From Apus apus (Eukaryota; Chordata; Aves; Apodiformes; Apodidae): 64,000 bases of DNA. A program made the translations under genes and the position numbers. Below are positions 1 through 15,000 of the stretch, piece by piece. Location of the stretch: NCBI RefSeq assembly GCF_020740795.1, contig NC_067305.1, forward strand, positions 4,092,001-4,156,000, written 5' to 3'. Under the pieces are notes generated by a model that saw nothing but the letters and a program-made list of their open reading frames with translations, ran no database searches and was not told the origin of the DNA. Position 1 is the stretch's first letter, and each line of letters opens with the position of its first letter.

Positions 1-96
1 TTGTCAAGCTGAGAAGTTACAATTATCTCTTAAAAAAAAAAACCCAAACTGTAGATAAATTTCCAAAAGGACAGTTGCTTTCCTTGTAACCTTTAC

Positions 97-3000
97 CTTT
101 GACATCTGACTGAAGTCTGCAAATCCCTCACCACTGCTGAAAGCACCACTTCCAAATGGATCCAGTGTTCCAAATGGATCTGAAACAGATACAGGAATAA
201 TAAAAAAGTTATTTAAAGTAATACTTAAGAATGATGAAAAATGTTTGGCGTCAGTGACCTACAAAACTAGGCAGGTGGTAAAAAAACTTGCATTTTGACC
301 TGGTAAGAGAATTCCATAAAACAATAGGTTTTCTATCAGTTGTTTGGGGGGGAAGGGAAAAAAATAATTAAAAAGTTAAGTATATCATGTATGCAAAGGC
401 TTAATCTTCATAATCCATAAAAGGACCACATGGTATTTGCCAACAGTTCACAAGAAACTTTGTTCTCATCTTTTCATAAAGAGATACCTCCTTACTCATC
501 TTCATGAGAAAATTTTTCTTCTTACCTGGACCTTTTGAAGAGGCACTGGAAGATGTGAAGGGATCACTGCTTTCAAAAGGGTCAGGCTAAATAAGAAGAG
601 ATACACATCATTATTGTTCTGTGCACTTGTCTATTTATGCATATCAAAATCTCTTGCTTTAAGACAAATCATTTCCAAGTTCAGGCCTGGCTGTTCAGTG
701 GACACTGTTGGTGGCTCAGTGGTCCTTTAGCCAGATCAGTTCCACCATCTAATGCACTTTGTGACTGCACAGATGGAAACATGGACGGAATGGAGGGAAT
801 GGTGAGATGAGTGGGTGCTGGGGGGTTGGAATTCCCAACAGAGAACAAAAGAAATAATCCACCTAAATGCATCTTCATGGGGAATATGCATCATTACCAG
901 GGAACTGGAAAGAACAAACTGCTGATTGCTCTAACAACCCATATAAAACAAATCATGTCATCAGTTTGGGGAAGAGTATTTAATGATATTTAATTCCTTT
1001 TACTATTGACAGGCTTATTGTCTGAAAGCCAAAGCAATATATTAGGTGGAGATTTAAAAATTACTGACCTTTGAGGGTAAAGTGGGTGGTTTTGTGAATG
1101 GATCTGAGGTAAATGGGTCACTCTTCACCTGCTTCTTGAAGAAATCCTCAGGGGCAGAAGCACGAAATGGGTCACTCTCCTTAAATGGATCCCCTCCAAA
1201 TGGATCTAGAAGTATTATAAGGTAAAGAGAATGTTGTTGCACCTAGTTTATCCAGAATGAACCATGCTGTGTTTGGCCTCACACTCACTGAGGTAATTTT
1301 TCTTATAAAAACACAAAATTATTTGGTAACTCTCACACTTCCAGCTACCTCTCCAAAAAGGGTTTAGTTCAAACTGAGTTTGAACAAGTACATATTTATA
1401 TTAAGGTTATGGACTTAATAAAGAATTACACGCATGTTATTAACACACTGATCCTGAAACTGCACACTGTCAGGTTTCTAAGTTCCCACATGCAAAACCA
1501 AACATCTGAAGCCAGGGAAACCTTGGAAATCTTTGTGTTTGGGCTATAAATTATTTATATCACATCTGTCCTGTCATCCAAAGGGCTATTACCTGCTGGA
1601 GCAGGTGGCTGTTCTGCAAAAGGATCATGCTGGAATGGGTCACCTATGCAGAATAGAAAAGTAATTTGTTTAATGCACTGTTTAGCAAGATGATAAAGGT
1701 TTGTGAAAATATCATGTACTCAACAAGTGGTCTACAAAGTCTCAGGTAAGCTACTGGTCACTTACTGCCTTTGAAAGGGTCTGCTCCTTTGAATGGATCA
1801 GATTTGAAAGGATCTTCTGACTGGAATGGGTCTGTGTGCAATTCCTGTGTGTTATTGGTAAACATCAAGGCTTTATTCTTAAATGGATCATCCTAAAAAT
1901 TAAGAGAAGAAACATTACAGCAACTTACCATGAATAAAAGCTCAGTTACCCATTTAGCAGAAGTTCTATGGAACTTGTTCAATAACGTCAAAAATTACTT
2001 CCTAAAGAACTTTCCGAGTAAGTGGCTTCTAAGCAGAATTACACAATAGAGAGAAATATGCAACCTCAGACTACTCAGATCATCAAAAGTATATACAGAT
2101 AACAATAAAAGCTTAAACTATTTCTCCTAATAATATATTCAGCTCTCAAATACTTAACAAAACCAAACTAAAACCCCAACCACCACACTGCCAAAATATT
2201 CTTCTCTCCCAGTTATTTCACAGCTCAGCTTCAGGTAAGACAGTTATTTAAAATCAAATTATCCAAAACTCAGCTGTGGACTACAAACAGAAATCACTAC
2301 TGAGAAGCCACACTCTTGATAACTCATTGCTGAGCTTAAGGCTTCAGATACAGGAGACACCACAAAGCTCTGCCTGGCAGGAAGTGTCACCCCAGTATCT
2401 TAAGGACAGAGGAGTCAGTCTGGCAGTGAAGGCCCAACCTACAGCTCTGCCAAATTAACAAACAAATCCAGTGCAAACAAGTAGCAAACTCTAGCTATGG
2501 AACATCTTCATCACAGTTGTTTACATCTCATACCCATTTTTGTCTGGTTTGGGTCTCTCTGAAGAAGTCAATCCTTGCCACAGGGTGCACACAGCACCTG
2601 TACAACAGACCCCACTGCCAAGCCAAGCCATTCAGCTCCAACGTAAGAAACATCTAACAACAGCTAACCCCCTGCCTCCAGCACCAGGAAGATCAGGGAT
2701 TTCTTTCATCTCTTCACAAAATACAAACGAAGTCTTAAATACTTCTCAGAATAGCAGGGAGGGAGGTGGGGAGAGGAGGAAGAGGAAGAATTAAGAAACA
2801 GGAAAGGAACACAATGGTTTAGAAAATTTACTATGAACATACACTGGGCTTTTATTCCAGTAAGTGACTCTTCTGTTTTGCAAGTAAGAGAAACATCTGG
2901 AAGCTTCCACTGGAAATGAAACTTGTTTATGCAAGCCATGCAAGCACAACTAACCACTGAAGTGTTCTCAGAGCATGACTCTTGATGCTTTGTTGGGTTT

Positions 3001-6000
3001 AAACTCTTTCCTTCGTTTTAGCATTTTGTTTTTACAGAGAAAGTGTAAAGCAGTGCATAAAGGCATCATGCCTGCTGGATATTTATTAAAACACTATTAC
3101 ATTATTTCTATTTAACTTCATACTACACCCATAGTAAATACTGTGCTTATAAGGATTCTTGAAAATGTTTTCAGATTAGGTGCAAGTAAAAAACCTAATT
3201 ATTATAAAATACACTGAACAGTAATTTTTTTTTTACCATAGCTCCATAATGGCTTCTGTCTGTCTGCCCAAGGCCTTCACTGATGTCTGCTAAATTTGTC
3301 AGGCTACCACCATGGATCCCATTAAGAGCTTCATTATATTCTTCTATACTCTTATTCACTTCTTGATGACTGTCTTGAAGCTGAGAAAGTTTACTTCTTG
3401 CCTAAACAGTGAGAAAAAAGCTTTAGTTTGTTCCACATTCAGTAACACTGTCATTCTCAGTCTCATTAAACATGGTTGCCAGACAGTTATACCTCCCCCC
3501 CCACCAGAACTGAGCTTTTCCTGACTCAAATTGGGAATTAATCTACTAAAGCACCAGTGAAAAAGAAGCTAAAAAAGACTTATTTCATGTAGCAGTATTT
3601 TTTTCTCTTCTGGAAAACAATCTTTCTACTTGATGTTTAACTCCTACTCTTTCAAGAAGCAAAAACTTGCATAAACTACAGTGGATACCTGGTTTATTTC
3701 TTCTTGGGTTGATTTTAGAGATTTGATTATTGTTTCAAGCTGCACTTTTCCAGCCTGGATACTCTGCTCTAGCTGAGTTTCTTCTTGCTGCAGATGATTC
3801 AGCTCTGCTTTTGCTCTGTTCAGGTCATCTTCCTGTGATTTTAAATCCGATTCCTGAGATTGAATCTGCATTTTTAGTGATGAAATCTGAAACAAAACAT
3901 TACAAAAATCTGACTGAAATTTTTAATAACAGACGGTTGTAAAGCAACCTATCAACTGCTAAGGAATTTAATATGAAGAACTGCAGACTTCTTTTTATGT
4001 TACTTAAAATCCTTCATAAAAGCACAAAGTGCATTCAATAAACCAAAAAATATTAAAATTTTAAATGGCCCAAATACCACACTAATTGTAAAGGTAATTA
4101 AAAGCTGTTTATTAGATGGTTGCCATGTAGTTTTCAGAACTTGGCTCCTTTTCCATTTAAACATCAATCAAGTATTATAAAACTGATTTTTAATTCTGGT
4201 AAGACTTATACAGTTGCACGTGTCTCTCCCTACACACTCTTACATGACCTTATACACTAGGTTTTTACAGGAAAAGAACATGCCAGCTACACTGGCAATT
4301 GGATCCCCCTGAAAACTCACTTTTACCTCAGAATATTAACACGAGGTTCACAGTGATCAAAATATGCACCACTGCCCACAGACTGTCTCAGGGGTCAGGA
4401 ATAATGCTTCTCAACTAACCTACTTGGTTGAATCTATTTTTCATATATTTACAGAGCAACAACAATTTCTGCAGAAAGGGACCCCTGGAGATCATCTGGT
4501 TCAACACTGCATTTATGGCCTTTATGAAAGGTATTTAGATTAGCAAAAATCCTCTGTATTTGTGTGGAAATGGCTATCTATGGTAAAAATGAGTAAATAA
4601 AACAAACCTATTCATTAGACAAAGTGAATTTCCTTCAACAAGAGACACAAACACTCTTGAGCATGTCCAGAATTAACATATACTCACCACCTGTGTTTCT
4701 TCCTGGCATTTCTGCCTTACATCATTCAGCATATCCTTCAGTTTGGCTTTTTGCTGGTCCATTTCATCCAGGCGGTCTTGGGCATCTTGTTTTTGAGCCT
4801 CAAGCTCTTGCAAGTTACTTGCCTCCCTGTCTAAATCATTTTGCAGTTCCTGAAGGAAATTCCACAGTTAGTAACTTACATTTAGCTGTTGTCTTAGAGG
4901 AATAATCAATCACAGACAAACAGGCTAGCAAACTCCAAAAGATTTCCTGCCATACAGGCTATCCCTGCACAGGTGTGTTTTGTTTCTGCAAGAACTTGTA
5001 TGAGACACCAGGAAACAAATCATGACCCACAAGATGGGAAGAGACTGGGACACAGAGCACTTGTAATGAAGCTATCCTAATTATCAAAGCCAATACTCTT
5101 TGAACAATGATTTGCTAAATCACAGTGCCAGCCTAGCACTAACAAAAAAGGCATCTCAAGCTCTTCACGTATAATCTTCTGTTTAGAGAAACCGGCACCA
5201 GAAGAAAACATTTCTGATGGGAGAACAGGAAAATAAAGATCTTTCCATAACTTAAGAGGAAAGTCCCATGAAAGGGGGAAAGAATTGCTTAGAGGCAAAA
5301 TAAAGGAGGAATGCTTAATTCCCCATGTATTATTTTAGATTAAAATGAAAACTAATAATGATAAACATAGTTTTTACCTGAACTTCATTGGTTTTCTGTC
5401 TGACTGATTCTTCCTTCTCCCTAATGTCCTGCTCTAGTGAGTATTTTTCTCTGCAAGATAAACAGTTACATGTATTCTTGATTAGTTAAATAACACAACA
5501 CGTGCTTATGCAAAAATCAAATATTATTCTGGTAACACCAGCCCATATTCTGATATATTCTTTCAAGGAGTAAAGGTGTATACATATCAATTATTCTTTG
5601 AAAAATACTATCTGTTCCATAATCAATCTTCTGAAGTCACCCGGTAGAAGCCAGGCTGGCTTTACATCACTGGAGGGTGTCAGTGGAGGATTTGCCACCA
5701 ATTCTTGTGACAAGCACTGACAAACTGACTGCATGGTAACAACAGTTACCAACACACCAGTACTGAACACTGGACTGGTTCCCTGCTCCAGGATTTTCTG
5801 TTAATAATCCACAACTATTACCTCTGTAGCTGTGCAATTTCTTGACTAATATCATCCAGTTCCTTCACCCCTGTAAATTCTCCTGATCCAACAGAACTTG
5901 AGCTGTCCTGTTAAAAATGAAAGAGTCTATTAAAATGCTAAGTGGGAACAGTAGGTCTTCCTTTCCAAAGGCTGAGGACAAAGGTGGGACACAATCCTCA

Positions 6001-9000
6001 TTACCTGCATTTGTAAAATTCTATGGGAGACATTAGGTTCTTATGCAACAACCACTGAGCATGCCACACAATTCCAGCTGTGAGTCAGGACAATCTTCTC
6101 TAAGCCCATTTAGCAGATGGGACAGTCAAAATACACAGCAGTTAAAGAACATGCACAATGTCAATGAATAAACTGCAGGCAGTGGGAGAATTAAAATACA
6201 CAACCTAGAAACTCAGCTCTACTATAGTCAATAGCAAAGGTTCCAGGAAATTTGATGCAATCAGTTGGTAATTTCAGTCTCCTCAAGCCCTGCCACAACT
6301 TAATGACCACTTCTGCAATTACACCCCATGTCCTGCAGTGCAGGTCATTTCTACAGCCACTCAGGTGTAAATGAGGGAACAGGCAGAGGAAATCCCTTGC
6401 TGTTTTGGGCAAGAAAAGTAACATTTTAAGTTCTTAAGAAAGAATTTCAGCATTTAGTGCAACATTTGTCATTATTCTAAAAAGGACTCCTGGTTCTTTG
6501 AAAAATATCAGTGCAACTGAGCAAAAACTGCAACACTTGACTCTGCTAGTATGATAAATCAGGAGACTGAACATATTTAAAGTTGTTTTAAAAAAGAAGA
6601 AAGTACAGTTAGGTCACTTTGAGGTTGTTGTGATAACTGCAGAAAGCTTGCCTCTATTTAAATATAAAAAGTCAACAACCCAACTAACAAATTACAAACA
6701 GCACAGTAAAATGGGACTTTTTTTGCAGAAACAATAGGTGAACATCCACCTTAAATAAGTTAAAGTTCTCATTTTCAGAAGTGCATTTCTCTTGTGATTA
6801 TGCCATTAGATAATCATTAACAACAACAATCCAGACTTTCTTCAAGCAAATCAAAAGCTTCTAATATCCCTTTTATATTTTCAGACTAGATACAGATGTG
6901 CTCAGACACCTCTACCATAAGAAGGTGCTACCAAATCTAGTAGGAAAGAAGTCAGAACGAGCTGCTGCATTGTTTAGGTTAACACAGCTGAGCTGAAAAC
7001 TCATCTGCTCTGTTCACAGTCACACACAGTTTATGCCAGGTTATATTCAGCTAAAACCACAGTAGATGAAAAAAAAAATAATCCAATGAACTGAAAATAA
7101 CAGGAAGCAAAGAACTTGTTGATAGAGCCATGAATCTCAGATTGCTGAAGGAGCAACAGCACCAGGTCAACAGCCACTGTGCACTTCACACCACTGTGAC
7201 ACTATCATCATGCCAAGAGCAAGTGTGACAAAACACAAGATCAATGAGATGGGAGAAGGTGTAGATATAAAAGCTTTTCAGAAGTTACAGGTAGCACACA
7301 GAAACAAACTGGCATTCTTCTGGATGTCCCAGTTACTCACACGACGCATTTCTGTTAGTGCTGAGATCTCAGTTCCTACAGGGGTCAAGTAACCTGACAG
7401 AGTCTACAGAAAAAGGATATAGGAAAAACCTTAAAAGGACCAGAGCAGCAGCAACAATTAACATGTATTTAGAGGCTCAAAAGTTTTCTGGTTGGGGAAA
7501 GTCAAAATAGGAAAGGGAAATTCTATATAACGTATAGAAAAGATGAAAGTACTGACATAAAGCACTGAAGCACTTAAGTTCCAGAAAGACACCAACACAC
7601 TTGAAGGAACAAAGCAGGGTTCAGCAAAAGACACTCCAGTAAAATGGTGTTAACAGTGACAGATACAGGACCTATGGACTCTCATGCTACAAGGGATGAG
7701 TCAACCACCAGTGCCCAGAAACTAAGCAGGTCACTTCTTTTAGCCATTTAAAAATGTTTTAAGTTTTCATAGGAGGAATTTGGTACTGATGACAGACAGG
7801 AACAGGCTCCTAAACCAGCTTTTAACAGGCCCCTATAAAAATCCCTCCTCTACAACTAATAAGTATTTTTCATGCTAGGCTTTTCTCAGGATTATTATTC
7901 CTTTATTTATGGGGTGTTCCAAGTGTTCTATTACATTATTCTTTGCTTATTATCTTGTGTTGTTAAAACTTTGTGTATTTTCAAATGTTAAAGAATTTCG
8001 TAAGAGGAAGAAAAAAACCTGGCAATTCTTTACCATAACACTGCAAAAAATGATTTTACAAAAACAACACTCAAAGCCCATGAACTCAGTATCACCTATA
8101 AATGATCAGTGACTTACCTGAATGGGATTGTTCCTCTCTGTGGGAGGGATCATATCTGGGGACAAGACTTGTGGAGGATCAATCCCTTTACTGACCTTCT
8201 GTTGAATGAGATACATTGCTAGTGCAAACTGATCTTTGCTTAACTTTCCCATCTGCCTTGTGTCTGCCAAAGCCCTGGTAAAAAAAAAAAAAAAGATCAT
8301 ACTTATAAACAAGAAATAAGTTTATTTCTCCTCTACCACACACTGACATGTAATTTTCTTTTGATTCAAACTGATCAGATCCTGCTTATTCTAGGGAATG
8401 AGTTCCATAGACATAGTACTTTATTAGACATATTTAACTAAATAAACCAGCAGTACTTCTGAAAATATTGAGAGTATTAGAACTTAAAAAAACAATCATA
8501 ATTCACAGACTGACTTACACACCCCTCCCAGAACAGGAAAGTATTTCTATCTCCTTTGTTGTCCATATAATTCATCAGGACAAAGAAAAGAGGTTGGTTT
8601 TTTTTTGTTTGCTCTTTTCTTTTAATGTGAGGATCCCAGTTCTGGCTGGATCATCTGACTTCCTAAATCAGCAAGTTACATATGCAGAGCTACTAGGGAA
8701 TTCTTACCATATATGTGCTAGAAGATTCTGAGACAGGCCTGAATGCATGAAAATGTCTTTTACTTCTTGGCCACTCACAAAACCATCCATGTCTGTGTCT
8801 GTTTTGAGGAAAATTTCATCGTATCGCACTTTTTCAGACATGGGCACAACCCAGTTCACAGGTGGCTGCAAAAGAAGATTGTGGATTTCAAATGAAGATC
8901 AAGTCTTTCTCCACACATCCTGCACATTCAAATCTGATTGGTAAATAGGTATTTCCCCTTCTCCTGTGAACATTTCATACTTTTTATCTGAATTATAAAT

Positions 9001-12000
9001 ACTGATGAGCAATTTATCAATCGAAAAGTTTGGAAGTATGGACACAAACACAGGAGCTTTAGAGTGCAGATTAATGGTTTGATTTCTTTGGTATTAGAGC
9101 AGACACACAAATAAAACCTTTACCTCATGGTCACTCTGACTAAAACTTACCTGCTCTTCATCTGTTCTTCCATGTCTTACCATTCTCATTTAATCCCCTC
9201 CACCCAAATCACCCACCAACACATTTTCAGAGAAGCGCTCCCGAGGCAGAAGTCAAGAAGCAGTTTGTGCCTTGTTTAGTGCCACAAAAAAGACAATCAA
9301 AATAAAACAGAACAAAAAAGAGCTTTGCACCTGTGCTTGTTTGATGCTGTGCTTGGGAGACAAACTCCCTGTGCTGTTCAGACTGTTGTCACTGCCATGA
9401 GATGGGGTAGAACGGAGACTGCCTTTTGGTGGAGGACTTGCAGGGAGAACAGGAACTGCCCCAGGGAAGACAGGGGTCTTCTTTCTTTTAGAAGGTGGTA
9501 TGAGAGAAGGGGGTAATAGTGAAGGAACTGGCTCTTTCTCAAGAGCTCTATAAACCAAATGCATTGCCTGCAAAGGCAAAAAGGTCAGATAACATGAACA
9601 ATTAGAAGTAAAAGCAGCAAGATTTCCCAGTGTCAGTCATTTACATATTAGGAAAACAAAGACAGTAAGATCAAAGGTGTAAACCAGAGCAGATAACTTT
9701 GAATGTAATTACAAGAAGTCCAATCTTGATGACACAGGCAAGAGTCAGAAGATGGATTTGAGAAAGATCATTTCACAGCTCCATGTGAACATTCAGATTA
9801 GAACAGTCACTAGCAGAGAAAGCTGCAAAGCTCTTAAGAAAAAAAACTGAGCTATTTGCTCAAGCAGACACACTGAATGGAGAACTTAAAGCAACCTACC
9901 ACAGCAAATTCATCCTTGTCCAGGTGCCCATCTTTATCAATATCACTGAGATCCCAGACCTACAGCAATTATGATAAAAACAAGTTACATTTTGTGGTTT
10001 TGATGGTAATAGTCATCATATCAAGCATGCTCTCTAGAAACTCCGAATAGATTTTTGTGAAGCTCATATTAGTTACATTAGACCTGGCTAAACATTCTGA
10101 TGAAACAGTCTGGATTAAGAGTTTTCTGGCAACATGAATCAACACTGGCTCTAACAAATTCTGGATGCAACAACACAGGCAGGTTTTTCATCTTTCTGTG
10201 TTGCAATTAAGAAGTCACCAAGCTGACTAAAAATATCCAGAGGTAGCTTTTAGAATTGCCAAGAGGGTGTGAGCTAGCAGGTCGTCCCAATCTGTCTTAC
10301 AAGGAAGTTATAATATTTTAGAAAAGTCAATACATTTCTTATTTGAATTCCATTCCTAAATGTCTAGTTTTCATTTTTAGGCAAATTAAGTATGTCCACC
10401 CCCTGAATTTGCTATAGGAGAGAATTTAAGCACCTATCAACTGTAATTCATGATTAGGTTAAGTCAAAGAAGAGACTCAGAAGGACACAAAACTTTGTGC
10501 ACTCTGATCCTGAGCCATCAGCTGGAAGTTTAATCATCATTATGACTTGGGAGTACAGTGGAGTGGACAGAAAGCTGAGACTGAAGCTCCCCCATCTGAA
10601 CTCCACTCCCAACTTCATCACTAGATCCATGTGCAAATTCAAGCTAGTTCCTTTATCTCCTTTGTCCATTTCCTCAGTCCCCTGTCTTGCCAACAAACTC
10701 TTCTGGCACATGAAAAAACTTCCTGCATTTCTGTTGTGACATGAAGAAGATAAAATCCAAAGCCTTTAAGGCTGAGTACTTCACAATATTCAAGCACAGA
10801 ACTAAAAAACGAGTCACATTTGGATTTTGTAGATAATACAGAAAGAGGCAGTTCTTCCTGATGAAAGTATGTAACACAGATTTGCACAGGATGCATTCAT
10901 TCTCAGTCAGATCAATATGCAAAACATTAAAGAATACATACATTTTAAACTGAAGCAGGAAAAGACTTTCAGGTTTGCTTCCTTTGCAAATATGCACTGG
11001 CTGCACTAATCTCAGATCCCAGAAGTATTTATAAATATCCATGAAAAAAAATACTTCTCAATTTGACAGCTACAACAAACTAGGGTGTTTAAAAGTATTC
11101 TCTTTTACAAACAGGGGTTAGATTTAATGATACATCTACTAACTTGCATCTGGAAAAATGACAAAACAGTGGAATATAATGTTATAAAAGCTATTACAGT
11201 TTAGGAGACCTTTGTTTTTAAACAACCAAAATCAAAATGTGCAGCTCTTTAAGTGAATACAGAAATAATGAAGCCAATCTACTCAAGAGCCCAAATTACT
11301 ACTATTATTCTTATTTCTAAGTGGAAGCCTTCAGAGCCTACTTAATGTTCGTGTTTTATAGCATGCACTTGATGTAAAAATCTCAGCCAAAACCTGACTA
11401 TGTTGATAAGTTACATTTAAATATTTAACATTACAACTCCAAGAAGCTAAATAGAGAATAGCTAAATCTAAACAGCATACTTACCCTTCCTAGGATATCA
11501 AGAGGTAGCTTTGAATTCATCAGAACTGGTTTTACTTTGTCTCCTGAAAGTAAACCATTTACTGGCAAAAGGCTTTCAAAAATACCATCAAACTTTGCTT
11601 TTTCTTCCACCTAGTTGGTAAGAAATAGCCTGAATAAGTAAAAAAGTGTGCCTGTGTGAGTGTTGAAAATGAGATCTTGCAAGAAATTTAGATTGGTCAG
11701 TAATATATTAATTCTAAATTTCCAAGCTTTCTTGCAAGTGCCACCATGTAAATCCCATGGAGCTGGATTTAGTAGCTAAATTTCAAAGCTAAGGTCATGA
11801 TAATCACAAGATTTTAACAGTCAGCATCCCAGAATTATTTCTGCAGTGTTTTAAAAGGACAATGCATTCTGATCAAAATACTGCTGGCCCCATTTTAAAC
11901 AAATTTGGACAAACTCTGCAGAACTACAAACTGCTCTTCCCAAATAATTTGCTTCCCACTTTAAAGTACAACATACAAGAACAGGGGAAAAAAAAAAATC

Positions 12001-15000
12001 AGCACTAGAAGTAATTGAATTTCTACCTTTTAGAACATATTTGCATTTGAAAGTTAACTAAATAGAAATACTCCCATGTATGTATCAAAAGCTACTTTTT
12101 TCCCCATGACTGTGTGTATCACTGAATACTAATTAGAACATATGAACCCAAGCTTTAAATTAATACTTCAGGATTGATTTGGTGAAGTGCTTTGCTGTTC
12201 TCAGTGGGGTTCCTTTATCCAGACATGAAAGTGCCCACTAGTAGGATTCTGGACAAAATCCAGGCAGAAGATTAAAATTCATTGTGTCTTAAAAATATCA
12301 CACCAGGGGTTGTCAAAGACTTGTTTAATACTCATTTCAAATATAAAACTACAGCTCAATATTCTCTATTGTGCACAAGTCTGTCATCAGAAAGGGAGGG
12401 CTTCTAAAATGGGACATACATTTGATACAAAATTGTCTCACAAGAAAAGTTACAGACAAGGAAAATATTTGCTTTGAAAGAATGGATGGAATGTGCCAGC
12501 TTTTACACTTACCCTAACAGCCCAGTGAGTCTCTGTTGAAGGTGGTGTGATCAGCAAAGGACTGCTAGAGTCATGCTAAAATTAGAGAATTTTTTATTTA
12601 CATGTATGTATATAAAAATACACACACACTCACACACACATCTGCCTTTCACCCTTATGAATTGCTTTAAGATACAGTTATAGACACGAAGCTTAACTAC
12701 ACTGAAAAAGAAAGGCTGCACATGTCCCCAAATAAAAAATCAAGTCATATTGATTCATATTCTTACAGTTCTTTGCTAAGGACATGAGGTGCAGTAGGTG
12801 CCCAACCACAGAACTGATACAAGCTAAAGGAGACTCCACAGCTGCAAAGCTGCAGGCTAAAGGCTTTACCAAAGGCTCCTGTTCACCTAGCCCAAAAATC
12901 ATGTATTTTTTTCTTTTTTCATAAATACAGAGTTCAGCCACATCAGCTTCCTGAACAAGTTGACCATAGTTAAACTTGCATCAGTTCTGCAGTGCAGGAA
13001 GGGGCTAGTACTTAATGTAATATACTCAGGAAGTCAGGCCTGTGGCAGCAGTGACTGCTGCTGCCTTCAGGAACAGTCTGACAGCAGCTGAAGTCTCAGA
13101 ACCATGACACTTATGAAACAGAAGATTGTTCCAGCTGAAACCTTAGTTCTTATACAACACATACATTTAGGTATATGTGACTTACAAATTTAGGAGGTGG
13201 CACAGTCAAGTTCAGACTGCTCAGGTTAACATCATGGCCATTCTGTGCACATGCCACGAGCCGCAGCGCGACGTAGAAACCCTACAAACAACAGTGGTTG
13301 CTGTTAAAAGAAATCAACCAGTCTCCAATAACCTATTTATTATTTTTACAAACACTATATTCCAAGCCATTTTTCAGAAGTGATATTTACATTTTTTTTC
13401 ATGCAGGAAAGACTTCCAAAACAAATCTTAAAATAATCGTTTGTGTTTGTGACAGACTCAATTTATCTATTTATCACACAGTGATTATTTAAATAACAAA
13501 AGGAAGGACAGAAAATGAGACCCAAATTTCTCCAGCAGCCTGACTGAATATGTGCAGCCCTAGGGGAAAAGAACTCATCTTGTCAATGAAAACTTAAAAA
13601 AAGCTAAGGCTAACTGTTATGAATAGCAGGGTTTTATTGAAATGAGGCTAATCAGTGGAAGGTCACACTAATAAGTCTCCAGTCACGTTTCATTTACCTG
13701 TTTATCCAAGTATCCTTTACCCTCCGGGTCAGCCAAATCCCATATCTGTGGAAACCCAAAACAAAAGCCATTGTGATTGTAAAACAAAAAACTTAACTCA
13801 GCTCCACAGTTCACACTGTATGCCTTCTTGAACTGCTTGTTGCAGCCTTCAAGTTAAGACGTACAATGCTACTTAATTCTCAAGTTAACAACAATAATGT
13901 TCACAAAAGACAATTTTGTCTTTTCAGTCCCTGTGACCCCCAAAGCACCACCTTGGAGCTATTTCCAATCTGCTGTTAACCTAATATTGGAAGGATCTGA
14001 TTTGCATTCCACTGAATTCCTTTTTGCAAATCCCTTCTGCTCAACTGCAGCTAAGCAGTTAGCTGCAGTTAAGCAAGTGTACAAATAATTACTGCATTAT
14101 CTAATTCCTTCAACTTACTTTTCCAAGGATAATATCAGAGAGACCAGATTTTTTAAGAAACAGTGCAGCTTCACTTGCCCCAACTCTCCCTGTATATGTT
14201 GGATCTACCTGAAAAATAAAGATTCACATTCAATTGAAGCATGTCTGTCATGAAAGCAGAGGTAAGAAATTAGAAATCTCTTGTCTCAAGGTCAAAAGAA
14301 GTTATACAGCCACATATTTCCACTCAACAGAGAGAATTTACAGAAGTTTAGCACCATAATGAGGAAATGAAAGGGAGGGAAAACTTGAAGACAAGGAAAT
14401 TGCACTTAAATTTTGCTTTTTAAGCACATACCTGTTTGTAGTAAGTTTCATATAATGGATTTCCAGTAGAAAACTGAAAAAGAAGAGAGATCTTAAGAAA
14501 ACGAAGGCACTGCAATCACAGATGGCCTACCTTTAGGGACTGACACAAAAAATGGGTAGAGTTCTTTGGCTATTACTTCTACGAAAAATACAGAAGGCCA
14601 TGTTAATTTGCTCTGTTCCAAACTGGATACTGAAATCTAAGTGTGGATAACAAGGATCCTCTAAAACTCATGACCAACAGACCACTGTCACCTCTTACAA
14701 CTTCTTGTTCACCAGCATTCACACCTACACTGTGCTTTTAATTAACAACACTAAAGGATTTGCCAAGGTATTTCAGATCACAGTTTGAGGACAGTGGTGT
14801 CAAGGCAGAGTTTTTAATGTAACACTGACTGGACCACCTCCTGCATGGTCCTTATGCAGTATTTTCAGCAGACAATTATATATACACAGACAAAGCCCTG
14901 GTATCAAAATACATCTGTGTTCATGGGTTTTCAGGACTAGGATCTTAAGCTGAAATTGAGTTCATAAAAATGAGAATGAACAGTTAATTCACAAATGTCA

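Larger units (their letters stand above)
180..14431 (-). other. EPS15L1: EPS15L1 introns 2-21
   Basis: Introns between the coding exons range from about 220 bp to 1.5 kb; the longest are 1893-3236, 5908-7340 and 9960-11484. They are AT-rich unique sequence with short A or T tracts. The only recognisable mobile fragment is a short CR1 remnant near 4472-4509. A short CA-type run lies near 12618-12640. I saw no RNA gene or second gene in them. Confidence 0.7.

Noticed and set aside
12618-12640. CA-type microsatellite
   Set aside because: Only a short interrupted run; noted in the intron entry but not worth its own feature.
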